IMG/VR virus record: IMGVR_UViG_3300042484_000833
Location: 1 to 64,000 of that record
Reading direction: 5' to 3' (one strand)
DNA length: 64,000 bases
From: a virus
Shown one piece after another: positions 6,789 through 15,969 of this stretch. Each line of letters opens with the position of its first letter. The stretch's first letter is position 1. The translations under genes and the position numbers were made by a program. Below the pieces are notes generated by a model. It was not told where the DNA came from. It made no database searches and saw nothing but the letters and a program-made list of their open reading frames with translations.

Positions 6789-8002
6789 ATTCCGTAACGA
6801 CTGCGGAGTGCGTTAAAATTCTGCTGTACTTCCGCGGCTGATAATGCTCGGTTGTATATTTTTGTTGATCCTATATTTCCAGAAAATGCAAAACTACTCA
6901 AATCACTTCTAATTCTACCTTGATCTATACTACTTACTCCAGTTCCACTAACTTGATAAGTTCCTGCGATTATAGGAGGAGTTCCTAAGTCAACACCATT
7001 TTTATATACTTTCCAGGCAGTACCGGTTGATGCAGAAACAACAATGTTGACCCAAGTGTTTATGGATAATATATTATTATGTTGTATATAATTCCCTGGA
7101 GCTAAAGATATTTCCAAATTGGATGCTGATTTTATAAGCATTTCATATTTTTCAGTTACATTAGAACCCAATAATGCTGCATATGTTTTTGTACTATTAA
7201 CATTAAACCATATATCTACACTAATAGAATTTTCGACAATACCACTAGAAGATATAGATAGGAAATTATTACTACCATTGAAACTAAACGTACCATTACT
7301 AGCATACGTTAAACTATTTGCCGTGATTGTACTATTATTTGTAAGATCAAGTATTGCTTGTGTATTTGATCTGCTAGTGTCTGTATATGGTGTAGGAAAT
7401 GTACCAAACTCTACCTGAGCACCACCTACTAGGATAAACCCTGCAAAAGAACCATCGGTAATCCCGTAGCGTGCCGGATAGGCAATAATAAAGTTTACGT
7501 TTCCTGAAGCTGTTCCTTGTAGTCCCTGACGTTGCCATGAACCTTTTTGCGACATATCATATTCTGTTACATATCCTCCAGATAGTGCAGCAACAGACGC
7601 TCCTTCAATTGAAGAAAACATTCCATTAATATTACAATTAACGCTCAAGAAGGTATATGCAGACATTGCATAACTTTGACCGGCGGTCATCGGTGCTGTT
7701 TTAAGTATATAAGCATAAGAGTTGCCAGACCACGATGCTGATAAGGCTCCAGACGTATACTTGCGAACTTGTCCTAAGTAAGTGCCTGCTGGTCCAGGTA
7801 CTCCTGGATCAGTATATGTACTGCTAATTGTCCAACTAATACCATTCCAAAAATGCAGAGTTTGTGTTGGCCAAGTATAATATCCATCTAACGGGTGTAA
7901 ATTTGTAGTTGGTGCGCCTCGCCAAGACTTCTGCGTATTGGACATGTCTGTGTATAACACTAGACCATTAGTGACTACTGAGGGAGAATGATTAAGACTC
8001 AT
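6785..8002 (-). CDS. LamG-domain virion protein (paralogue 1), likely adhesin
   Basis: A 405-aa protein. Residues ~1-220 begin MSLNHSPSVVTNGLVLYTDM and contain a galactose-binding-like beta region; residues ~225-400 are a LamG/concanavalin-like jellyroll (LTYASNGTFSFNGSNNFLSI ... ISVDIWFNV ... WVNIVVSASTGTAWKVYKNGV ... GNIGSTKIYNRALSAAEVQQNFNAL). LamG domains bind glycans or proteins, so a host-surface-binding role on fibres is likely. N- and C-termini closely match the paralogue at 14039-15265, showing a duplication. It overlaps the next LamG gene upstream by 4 bases (ATGA). No signal peptide. Confidence 0.72.
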   Translation of the reverse strand: MSLNHSPSVVTNGLVLYTDMSNTQKSWRGAPTTNLHPLDGYYTWPTQTLHFWNGISWTISSTYTDPGVPGPAGTYLGQVRKYTSGALSASWSGNSYAYILKTAPMTAGQSYAMSAYTFLSVNCNINGMFSSIEGASVAALSGGYVTEYDMSQKGSWQRQGLQGTASGNVNFIIAYPARYGITDGSFAGFILVGGAQVEFGTFPTPYTDTSRSNTQAILDLTNNSTITANSLTYASNGTFSFNGSNNFLSISSSGIVENSISVDIWFNVNSTKTYAALLGSNVTEKYEMLIKSASNLEISLAPGNYIQHNNILSINTWVNIVVSASTGTAWKVYKNGVDLGTPPIIAGTYQVSGTGVSSIDQGRIRSDLSSFAFSGNIGSTKIYNRALSAAEVQQNFNALRSRYGI

Positions 8003-8739
8003 AGTCCAAACCTACCACGTATCGCGTTAAAATTTTTTTGAATTTCTTGAGTCGATAACTCTCTGTTGTATATTCTAATAACTGATCGTCTTCCATAATG
8101 CTTCCACCCATATAGCGCACCAAATTGGATGCCGCCACCGTCATATACTGCTTTGCCAGCAGTATTAGGAGTTGATCCTACACCTTGATACACTCCGTTG
8201 ATGTATAATGAAACAGTATTACTCATTCTGTTCCATATCATAGTTCTAAGTTTCCAGTAGTTAAGGTTGCTATAAGGTGCGTTTAATGATATTGTAGGTT
8301 GGTCGCTGTACCCACTTGCTGGATTGTTTGATTGTCCAAATACAAACTGAGTGTTTCCTACTCCGTGATTCCAGTCAAAACCCACACTGCCTGCGCTGTA
8401 CGCTTGACCCGATGCCACTGTGCCAGCATCCGCTTCTGGATAGTTTACAGAATATGTGTATACTGATTCTTCAATAGTCCATGCACCGTTGGTAGATGTT
8501 AATACACTACTTAAACTTGTTGAGTCAGCCACAGACACTATAAAAAAATTACTAACGTTGCCACTATTTTGTAAATAGCCTGCGCTGACAAATTCACCAC
8601 TGCTGATTGTTCCGTGATTGCCGTTTCCACTTATGTCATACCAGGTAGATCCTGTTCCAGGATAACTCTTAACATTGGCAGCATCGTAGTGAAGAACTAA
8701 GCCTGTTAACGTGGTAGAAGTATTATAATTTACGCTCAT
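7999..8739 (-). CDS. LamG-domain virion protein (paralogue 2)
   Basis: A 246-aa protein made almost entirely of one LamG-like jellyroll: TGLVLHYDAANVKSYPGTGS, WYDISGNGNHGTISSG, YWKLRTMIWNRMSNTVSLYI-type strands, and the closing signature VIRIYNRELSTQEIQKNFNAIRG. The YDISGNGNHG and YNREL...I..NFNA motifs are the standard opening and closing strands of this domain in phage and marine bacterial proteins. Likely a carbohydrate-binding decoration on fibres or capsid. Located directly downstream (14-bp gap) of the large glycine-rich adhesin, in the same transcription unit. Confidence 0.72.
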   Translation of the reverse strand: MSVNYNTSTTLTGLVLHYDAANVKSYPGTGSTWYDISGNGNHGTISSGEFVSAGYLQNSGNVSNFFIVSVADSTSLSSVLTSTNGAWTIEESVYTYSVNYPEADAGTVASGQAYSAGSVGFDWNHGVGNTQFVFGQSNNPASGYSDQPTISLNAPYSNLNYWKLRTMIWNRMSNTVSLYINGVYQGVGSTPNTAGKAVYDGGGIQFGALYGWKHYGRRSVIRIYNRELSTQEIQKNFNAIRGRFGL

Positions 8740-8753
8740 AATCTATAGTTTGT

Positions 8754-11700
8754 TTACACGTATCCCAGGCCATTCCACGACCTACAGCTTACTCTAACAT
8801 CTTTGAATATTCCAAATGTAGGATCGGTATTATATAAACTACAATCAACATATACAGTATTATTTGTTCCATAGCTAGCCTGGTATAATAATTTAGATCC
8901 GTTGTAGTGTCTTATAAATCCATCAGTGTCATATACTATATAGAATTTCTGATTTTCATCCCATGTTGTGCCATGCGCGATTCCGGCGCCATTATTATAT
9001 GTGTGGTAGTTATTCATGGTATACGGATAAGCACTATGATCAATAGAACTATAATTAGCATCAGCTGTTGGATCTGTATTCCAACCTATCATGGCATATG
9101 ATGCACCATTGTCGCCACCACCAGCAGCGGCTCGTTTACTAAACTCTATGGTACAAGGAGCACTGAATGCCTGTGTACTGTACGCTTGGCCGTTCCAACT
9201 ATTGTTGTCTGCGTTTTTGGTAAAAGTCACAGTGTCGGTGCCATTATTCGACAAGGACATATTGGCGCTAAATGAATATGTAATAGTTTGATAACCAAGA
9301 AAACGTTCTTTAACGGCATTAAAGTTTTGCTGTACTTCTGCTGCTGTCAGTGCTCGACTATACAGAGAAGTGTGCGCCACTGAGCCGTTTAACCAATAAT
9401 TATCGTTTAATGTTCCAATAGTGAACGGTAAAGTGGCGGCAACACCGATACCGCCTGTGTTAGAGTGTACAGCAACTCCGTTCTTATAAATTACACGAGA
9501 GCCGTCTGAGTTCAAAACAAGTCCTAAGTTGACCCAAGTATTCACAGTCACTGCATTTCCAATATTGCCGCCAGTTGCGGCACCTGCATAATAATAAATT
9601 CCTCCACCATTTTCTATTCCAATATATGTATAGGCATTACTCTCTTGAGTACCCATTAACTGATAACCGCTTGAGTGTGATAACGAATTAAATTTCACCC
9701 AGACAAAGAAACTTCTAGCTCCTGCGTCTACTTTGTGTGTAAATGTAATTTTGTCATTGACACCATCAAACACAATACTTTTAATATTTTCAGTTGTATT
9801 ATTGGCTCCATTGGTCAATATGCCGTGATTGTTATTACCACTTATATCAGTCCACTGTGGGCCATCATTAAAATTTGAGTTTGGTGTAAATGTTCCACCA
9901 CTTAAAAATGTATGTACAGTACTAAGTGTTCTAGTTTCTGTACCAACGGAGTAGGAAATTGTTGTTACGATGCCACCAGTGGCCCGCTGCACGCCTGGAT
10001 AACGAACAATAACTACACCACTGCCGCCATCTTTAGCATGTGGTAAAGAATTATTTCCTGATCCACCACCACCTCCTCCACCAGTATTAGCAACTCCTGC
10101 AGTGGTACCATTGGCACTGCCAGTACCGTCAGCACCCCTGCCGCCGCCGCCAAAATATCCAGTTGCTGACCCAATACTGTTAGTTACAGTAAAAGGCCCG
10201 TTGGTATAGACGCCACCGCCGCCACCACCGGCAAACCAACCTGGTGGAGATCCACCTACACTGGCAAATTGTGGATAATATCGTCCGATGCCGCCGTTAC
10301 TTGCAGTTGACGGACCGCCCCCAGTTGCTGTTCCGCCTGCGCCACCCCCGCCTGAACCTTCGTGTGGAGCTGAATGATTGAAATCTTCAGCGATAGTTGG
10401 TCCGCCTGGCCCTCTGCTGCCGCCAGGAAAACCGTAGCCAGTGCCGCCACCGCTGTTTGTTTGTGTGGCTAGGCCGCCGCGAGACGCACCTGGATTTGAA
10501 ACTCCAAAATAGTAGTCGCCCGCGCCGCCGCCGCTGCCGCCATTTTTATACACGCTGTCCGTGTAGAAGCTTTCATTGCCACCACCACCGCCTTGTGCTA
10601 TAATATCGCTGAATGAGCTACTGCCACCTTGAAATCCGTGAGAATTATTTGTCGTGCCGTAGTTGCCTGTAGTTGACCCACCATAATACCTACCGCCCTG
10701 GCCTCCAGCACCCACAGTTACACTTATTCCAACTCCATTCTGAACATATTTATTAGGATGATATACCAAACCTCCGCCGCCGCCACCACCTGCAGCGCCA
10801 TGACTACCACCTCCACCTCCACCTCCACCCACTACTAGCACTTCCACACCTGGATTATTACCAAATGTAAAATAATCACTAGCAGTAAATGTGTGAATAG
10901 TATCATTGCCCGAAGTGGTTATTATTCCACCGGTGGCTTGTGGTGCTCCACGATAGCGAATAATAACTACGCCCGACCCACCAGCGCCGCCAGACTTTGA
11001 AGGGGAATAAGAGCCACCGCCGCCTCCGCCGCCAGTATTAGCAAGCCCTGCTGCGCCATCAGCACTAAAAAATGCTCCGCCGCCTCCACCCAATCCACCT
11101 ATACCTTGTCTAGTTGGAGATGATGGAGAGTATGTTCCGCCAGCGCCGCCGCCGCCATAGTATGTTTGCGTTCCAACTGTGAATGTACCGCTTGTTGTGA
11201 ACGTATGTACAGTGTCACCGTTAACTGAAGTTATAGTGCCTCCTGTTGCTCTTGCAACACCAGGATAACGAATAATAACTATACCACTACCGCCTTCACC
11301 ACCCTTGTTATTACTATTATAATGAGATCCACCACCTCCGCCACCGCCGGTGGATGCGCCTGCATTGCCGCCTGGTTGATTTGCGCCAGCAATGCCATCG
11401 ATTGCTGGATTTATTCCTGTTGTGTCTCCAAAACCGCCGGGCCCTTCATAACTTGATCCGCCACCACCGCCACCTGCGCCGCCATGCCCTCCTAAACCTG
11501 AACTTGGTGGATGTGTTGCTCCACCACCTCCTCCACCAAAATAAAATGGACTTATCTGTGGATATTGACGGCCGTTGCCGCCGGTGGGTCGATTTGGTCC
11601 GCTTGCTCCGCGTTGACTGGCACCACCTCCACCTCCTGAATAATGGCTGTTGTCGCCGGACGCAGGATTTCCAGAATTTCCTCCAGAAAATCCTTGACCG

Positions 11701-13628
11701 GGTGTTCCATTGTCGACAATTCGACTACCACCGTGAGTATAACCTGAACATCCACCGCCCGAAGCGCCAGTACCACCTATGCCACTGTTTGGAAGATATC
11801 CATAATATGAACTAGCGCCAAATCCACCGCCAATGGCAGTTATTCCAAAAATACTACTGGTGCCGCCGTTGGTTGCTGAAATTGTAAATTGATGACCTCC
11901 TGGTTGTGGGCCTGCGCCGTCAGTTCTATAAGTACCGCCACCTGCTGGTGCGCCATATCCGCCTGCGCCCACAGTCACTGTATAAGCAGTTCCGGGAATA
12001 ACACTGATGCTGGGATTATAGAGCACTCCTCCGCCGCCGCCACCACCACCCATGTCCATTCCACCACCACCACCGCCTCCAACTACCAATGTGCTCACTG
12101 TGGTCAGTGTTCCACTAATACTAGTCGCTAGTCCAATTCCACCATTGCCACCACCATCGGTGGCACCTGCCGATCCTGCGCCTCCAGCGCCACCGCCACC
12201 ACCAGAATGATAGTATCCTGATTCTATTGCGGCTCCACCGGCATATCCTTGTCCAGGTGTGCCTGGCGCTACAGATTGTCCTTCACCTGTGCCGCCGCCT
12301 GATCCACCATTTGTTGGCCGGCCGCTGGTTGCTGTTCCGTCATATGTATTAGTATTATTGCCGCCAGCACCTCCGGCGATGGCTGTGATACTAACAATTC
12401 CTGATCCTCCAATAGAAGAATTTCCAGCATTACTAGTATTGTCACCGTTTGAAGTGCGGCCGCTGCCGCCTTGTCCCACAGCTATATAATATGTTCTATC
12501 ACGAAACATATTGTATGCACTATTATAAACTACGCCACCGCCACCACCACCTCCACCCATTTCAAAACCGCCACCTCCACCACCTGCTACTACCAGTGCT
12601 TCTACTGTGGTAGGTCCAGATGATTTTATGTTGTTAGCGTCTAGAGACAATACTAAGTTACTGTTGCTGATAACAGTCCCGTTGGTAACAGTGGCAATTC
12701 CTTGACTGGTTAAAAAACGAACAATAACTATGCCGCTGCCGCCTTCGCCGCCTTTATTTGTTACGTTGTAATGAGATCCACCACCTCCGCCACCGCCGGT
12801 ATTTGCGCCAGCATTTCCGCCGGACGTTCCGTTTGCTGCGGGCACCGCAGAATTGGATCCATTATTGTATCCGGTGCCGCCGAGTCCTGCGATTCCGCTG
12901 TATGCAGTGCCGCCGCCGCCGCCGCCAAGTCCACCGTTGCTACCATCACCTAACGAATAGTTAGAGCCTCCACCACCACCAGCCCAATAATAGCCTGTTC
13001 CTAAAATACTGTTATAAACTCCGACACCCCCATTTGCCCTATTTGGCCCGTCGGCACCTGCACCACCTGCACCACCGCCACCGCCTGAATAATAACTGCC
13101 GCCGCCGCCATTGCCGCCTTTATTTCCTTGACCAGCAGTTCCAGATGGCCCTATAGTAGTTGCTCCTGCTGTGTATCCTGAATTGCCGCCTCCTGATCCT
13201 CCTGCTCCACCTATGCCATAGTTTGGAAGATATCCATAATAGGAACTGCCGCCATAGCCACCGCCAATGGCAGTCAATGATCCAAACACCGAATTGCCGC
13301 CGTTGGTTGCTGAAATTGTAAATTGATGACCTCCTGGTTGTGGGCCTGCGCCGTCAGTTCTATAAGTACCGCCACCTGCTGGTGCGCCATATCCGCCTGC
13401 GCCCACAGTCGCTACGTAAGTTGTGCCGCTTGTTACGGTAAAACTTGAATTACTAATGACTCCGCCACCTCCGCCGCCACCACCCATGTCCATTCCACCA
13501 CCACCGCCTCCAGCAACCACTAGGACTTCAACAGTTCCACTAAATTGAGGGATAAATGTGCCCGATGTTTTAAACACCCAAACAGTGTTGCTGGTTCCAA
13601 CCCGGTTAGTTCCTGAAAATGAAGCCAT
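8754..13628 (-). CDS. Giant glycine-rich adhesin with LamG and C-terminal beta domain
   Basis: A 1624-aa protein. Residues ~1-1240 hold five glycine-rich modules, each starting with a VEVLVVAGGGGGG-type strand and poly-Gly runs and four of the five closing with GGSGIVIVRY-type strands; the fourth module opens in shortened form. They resemble the phage 'glycine-rich domain' family. Residues ~1265-1445 form a LamG jellyroll (WTDISGNNNHG ... SRALTAAEVQQNFNAV). Residues ~1446-1624 are a Trp/Tyr/Asn-rich SPRY-like domain (MIGWNTDPTADANYSS, FYIVYDTDGFIRHYNGSKL). In phage S16 the gp38 adhesin uses polyglycine-II helices to display receptor-binding loops; a similar use is inferred here. Two modules share a 116-bp perfect DNA repeat. 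The region is visibly more GC-rich than its neighbours. Starts at a TAATG overlap with the upstream gene. Confidence 0.7.
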   Translation of the reverse strand: MASFSGTNRVGTSNTVWVFKTSGTFIPQFSGTVEVLVVAGGGGGGMDMGGGGGGGGVISNSSFTVTSGTTYVATVGAGGYGAPAGGGTYRTDGAGPQPGGHQFTISATNGGNSVFGSLTAIGGGYGGSSYYGYLPNYGIGGAGGSGGGNSGYTAGATTIGPSGTAGQGNKGGNGGGGSYYSGGGGGAGGAGADGPNRANGGVGVYNSILGTGYYWAGGGGGSNYSLGDGSNGGLGGGGGGTAYSGIAGLGGTGYNNGSNSAVPAANGTSGGNAGANTGGGGGGGSHYNVTNKGGEGGSGIVIVRFLTSQGIATVTNGTVISNSNLVLSLDANNIKSSGPTTVEALVVAGGGGGGFEMGGGGGGGGVVYNSAYNMFRDRTYYIAVGQGGSGRTSNGDNTSNAGNSSIGGSGIVSITAIAGGAGGNNTNTYDGTATSGRPTNGGSGGGTGEGQSVAPGTPGQGYAGGAAIESGYYHSGGGGGAGGAGSAGATDGGGNGGIGLATSISGTLTTVSTLVVGGGGGGGMDMGGGGGGGGVLYNPSISVIPGTAYTVTVGAGGYGAPAGGGTYRTDGAGPQPGGHQFTISATNGGTSSIFGITAIGGGFGASSYYGYLPNSGIGGTGASGGGCSGYTHGGSRIVDNGTPGQGFSGGNSGNPASGDNSHYSGGGGGASQRGASGPNRPTGGNGRQYPQISPFYFGGGGGGATHPPSSGLGGHGGAGGGGGGSSYEGPGGFGDTTGINPAIDGIAGANQPGGNAGASTGGGGGGGSHYNSNNKGGEGGSGIVIIRYPGVARATGGTITSVNGDTVHTFTTSGTFTVGTQTYYGGGGAGGTYSPSSPTRQGIGGLGGGGGAFFSADGAAGLANTGGGGGGGSYSPSKSGGAGGSGVVIIRYRGAPQATGGIITTSGNDTIHTFTASDYFTFGNNPGVEVLVVGGGGGGGGSHGAAGGGGGGGLVYHPNKYVQNGVGISVTVGAGGQGGRYYGGSTTGNYGTTNNSHGFQGGSSSFSDIIAQGGGGGNESFYTDSVYKNGGSGGGAGDYYFGVSNPGASRGGLATQTNSGGGTGYGFPGGSRGPGGPTIAEDFNHSAPHEGSGGGGAGGTATGGGPSTASNGGIGRYYPQFASVGGSPPGWFAGGGGGGVYTNGPFTVTNSIGSATGYFGGGGRGADGTGSANGTTAGVANTGGGGGGGSGNNSLPHAKDGGSGVVIVRYPGVQRATGGIVTTISYSVGTETRTLSTVHTFLSGGTFTPNSNFNDGPQWTDISGNNNHGILTNGANNTTENIKSIVFDGVNDKITFTHKVDAGARSFFVWVKFNSLSHSSGYQLMGTQESNAYTYIGIENGGGIYYYAGAATGGNIGNAVTVNTWVNLGLVLNSDGSRVIYKNGVAVHSNTGGIGVAATLPFTIGTLNDNYWLNGSVAHTSLYSRALTAAEVQQNFNAVKERFLGYQTITYSFSANMSLSNNGTDTVTFTKNADNNSWNGQAYSTQAFSAPCTIEFSKRAAAGGGDNGASYAMIGWNTDPTADANYSSIDHSAYPYTMNNYHTYNNGAGIAHGTTWDENQKFYIVYDTDGFIRHYNGSKLLYQASYGTNNTVYVDCSLYNTDPTFGIFKDVRVSCRSWNGLGYV
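11861..11976. repeat. 116-bp perfect direct repeat, copy 1, in the glycine-rich adhesin
   Basis: Identical by eye over all 116 bases to 13295-13410, offset 1434 bp (divisible by 3, so deletion between copies keeps frame). Encodes the GAGGYGAPAGGGTYRTDGAG part of two different glycine-rich modules. Confidence 0.85.
13295..13410. repeat. 116-bp perfect direct repeat, copy 2, in the glycine-rich adhesin
   Basis: Second copy of the repeat at 11861-11976. Flanking sequence on both sides diverges, so the block looks like a recent conversion or duplication of one module segment. Confidence 0.85.
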
Positions 13629-13960
13629 TATGATATGTCCGGTAATACAGAAGGTATTTCATTCCAAGATTTTGTTTTTTCATGCCATATGTAATGTTTG
13701 TTATCTTGTGGCATATCAACAGGAGCTGTCCAAACTGTGCCAACTAGAGTCCAACTATCAAACGGTCTTGGGGCAATAAATGCAGCTAAATCTACATTGT
13801 AAGTATATCCAATACCTACATGATGATGGGCCACACCGTTGTTATCCAGAACTTGTATAAAGTTTACTGGATCGCCTAAGGCTCCCGATTCGATAAATTC
13901 TTGTTCAGCAACAATGATATTTACTACTTGATTGTTTTCTATTTTTGCGTAATGTGCCAT
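13628..13960 (-). CDS. Small conserved protein near fibres (MAHYAKI...), unknown
   Basis: A 110-aa protein starting MAHYAKIENNQVVNIIVAEQ at ATG 13960, supported by GGAG 9 bases upstream; the in-frame ATG at 13990 lacks this. The opening (MAHxAxI-NN-VxxIIVxxxE) is frequent in small phage proteins that sit beside fibre or structural genes, and a GIGYTYNVDLAAFIAPRPFDSW segment follows. Fibre-associated or assembly roles have been suggested by position for such genes, but I see no decisive motif. It overlaps the adhesin start by one base (TAATG), so translation is probably coupled. Confidence 0.65.
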   Translation of the reverse strand: MAHYAKIENNQVVNIIVAEQEFIESGALGDPVNFIQVLDNNGVAHHHVGIGYTYNVDLAAFIAPRPFDSWTLVGTVWTAPVDMPQDNKHYIWHEKTKSWNEIPSVLPDIS

Positions 13961-14038
13961 TATTCTATACTCCATTTGTTTAAAGGGCATGTTCTAAACT
14001 TATATTTAATCATATAATGATCCTACTATATGCTACAC

Positions 14039-15265
14039 TCATAATCCGTACTTTCCTTTTACTGCGTTAAAATTCTGTTTGACTTCTGCGGCTGATAATG
14101 GACTGTTATATATTTTAACTGAGGGGACCTGTCCAATAAACCAGCGTTCCCCGGAATCTTGAAAACCTCTTCCAATATTGACATTATTAAAATTTCCAGG
14201 CCAGGTATACGAAGCAGCAGCACTCTGTACAACTGATCCATTGTAAAATGATGTAAAGGTATTTCCATTTTTTGTTAGGCAGGCACAGTGATATACCGAC
14301 GAATTTAGTCCAGACGACACAACAGTCCAAAATTCGTAGTTACCTGACAGGTCTCCAGTAATCCAAACTAAATTTCCTGAACTATTTTGTTCTAATCTAG
14401 GTCCGACATTACTGTATGATCCAGGGTATCTAAGCCAATTACAATCTATAGGATTCCTATAATTAGCTACACTATCAGATTTAAACCATATCTCTACAGT
14501 AAAATTTGATATACCTGTAATTGCGTTAACTGAAGCGTAGTTACTACCGTTGAAACTAAACGTACTATTACTAGCATAAGTCAAACTCGCGGCTGTAATT
14601 GTACTATTATTTGTTAAATCTAATAGGGCTTGCGTGGTAGATCGTGTGTTATTCGTGTACGGTGAAACAAATGTTGAGTCGTTGCGATCTTCTTTAAATG
14701 GTGCAGCCCAATATACGGTAATTGGCACATTGAGAGTAGCGCCTGCTGGATTTATTGCCCAATATTTTCCATCGCTGCCGCCGCCTGCACTGTAGAATAT
14801 AACATGTGCTCTGTACCAACCGTCGCCCATGTCATCGTAGTTTCCTGTACTTTGCCAGCCGCCGATATTGGAATAGTGTGTGTAAATAGGAGTTGATGAA
14901 TTTAATCCGGATCTGCCCACAGCTGGTTTAAAAAATATACTATGTCCTGTGTATCTTGCTGCTGCACCGCCGCCTGCTCCTGTTACAACACCAATACCTG
15001 GATTGCCAGCATTGGTCAAATAGCTGACTCCAGTGGCTGTAACAGGAGTGAGTACTTGTTTATAAACAGGTTGGCCTCTATACGATTCTGTTGTCACAGT
15101 TAAAGATGAAGTTACATCCGATGGTGTATTTAAATAGGTGCCTATGCCTATGCCAGCAGAAATATTTGTAGTGGGCGCACCTTGGAAAGACTTCTGAGTA
15201 TTTGACATATCATAGTAAAATACCAATCCATCTGTGACTACTTTAGGTGAATGAAATAATGACAT
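14039..15265 (-). CDS. LamG-domain virion protein (paralogue 3)
   Basis: A 408-aa paralogue of the protein at 6785-8002. It opens MSLFHSPKVVTDGLVFYYDM and shares the block NTRSTTQALLDLTNNSTITA then SLTYASNSTFSFNGSN with it. The middle 200 residues differ strongly, whereas the C-terminal LamG closure (KIYNSPLSAAEVKQNFNAVK) is retained. This pattern, conserved ends with a variable centre, fits a receptor-binding domain under diversifying selection. Overlaps the start of the next LamG gene upstream by one base. Confidence 0.72.
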   Translation of the reverse strand: MSLFHSPKVVTDGLVFYYDMSNTQKSFQGAPTTNISAGIGIGTYLNTPSDVTSSLTVTTESYRGQPVYKQVLTPVTATGVSYLTNAGNPGIGVVTGAGGGAAARYTGHSIFFKPAVGRSGLNSSTPIYTHYSNIGGWQSTGNYDDMGDGWYRAHVIFYSAGGGSDGKYWAINPAGATLNVPITVYWAAPFKEDRNDSTFVSPYTNNTRSTTQALLDLTNNSTITAASLTYASNSTFSFNGSNYASVNAITGISNFTVEIWFKSDSVANYRNPIDCNWLRYPGSYSNVGPRLEQNSSGNLVWITGDLSGNYEFWTVVSSGLNSSVYHCACLTKNGNTFTSFYNGSVVQSAAASYTWPGNFNNVNIGRGFQDSGERWFIGQVPSVKIYNSPLSAAEVKQNFNAVKGKYGL

Positions 15266-15969
15266 TATGTTCCGTATCGTTTTCTATGTGATGTTTGGTA
15301 TTGTTGAATAACTTGTGAAGCTGAGTGTGCGGCGTTGTAAACCTGCATGGCTCCAAAATCTCCTAGCCAATGTCCCCAGCCCCAAAAAATTCCAATACTG
15401 CCCATGTTGCCGCCACCAAGTGAACGAGGCGAAACTACATTCAATACATAATCTTGTACACCATTTATGTACATGACCATATTGGTACCACTGGTTCTAA
15501 CAAACGCAAGATGTACCCAGGCGCCTGTATTGGCCGATGCTCCAGTGCTGGTATAATAATTCCATTGACTGTCGTACTGAACGTAATATAGTTTTCCGTC
15601 ATTTAATCCGTAACCTACATTAACAGGGCCGCCGCTCCAGTGTGAAAATAATGCTCGCTGACCAGTGGCTGTTGTGCGTACAGAAAAATATACAGTGCAG
15701 ACAGTTGGTAATGTAAAATCGGTGTGAGCAATATAGTCATTCGATCCGTCAAATGATAGATATTTGATATTGTTAACATTGTCGAATGTGGGGCCGTTAA
15801 GCAGCGTTCCTACCCTAGTACCTTGCAAATCATTTAGTGTGGTTCCTGAGTATGACAGTGTTCTGTTGAGATCTACTGCAAAATCTAAATTTGCAGATAT
15901 GAGACCGGCTCGTGAATTTTCCTTTGACGAATTTATCAAAGAGTCAGCAACTCCGTAGGTGGTTGACAT
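15265..15969 (-). CDS. LamG-domain virion protein (paralogue 4)
   Basis: A 234-aa single-domain LamG-like protein. After a short lead (SLINSSKENSRAGLISANLD) come the strands LQGTRVGTLLNGPTFDNVNN, YLSFDGSNDYIAHTDF, WVHLAFVRTSGTNMVMYINGV and the closing MQVYNAAHSASQVIQQYQTS. It is shorter and more divergent than the other LamG paralogues. It overlaps both neighbours by one base (TAATG junctions), so it is translationally coupled to the giant fibre upstream, suggesting that the two are used together, perhaps as fibre and tip. Confidence 0.7.
   Translation of the reverse strand: MSTTYGVADSLINSSKENSRAGLISANLDFAVDLNRTLSYSGTTLNDLQGTRVGTLLNGPTFDNVNNIKYLSFDGSNDYIAHTDFTLPTVCTVYFSVRTTATGQRALFSHWSGGPVNVGYGLNDGKLYYVQYDSQWNYYTSTGASANTGAWVHLAFVRTSGTNMVMYINGVQDYVLNVVSPRSLGGGNMGSIGIFWGWGHWLGDFGAMQVYNAAHSASQVIQQYQTSHRKRYGT

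Noticed and set aside
8754-13628. Diversity-generating retroelement or phase-variable array in the adhesin
   Set aside because: No reverse transcriptase, no template repeat with adenine-specific differences; repeats are perfect or diverge at all bases.
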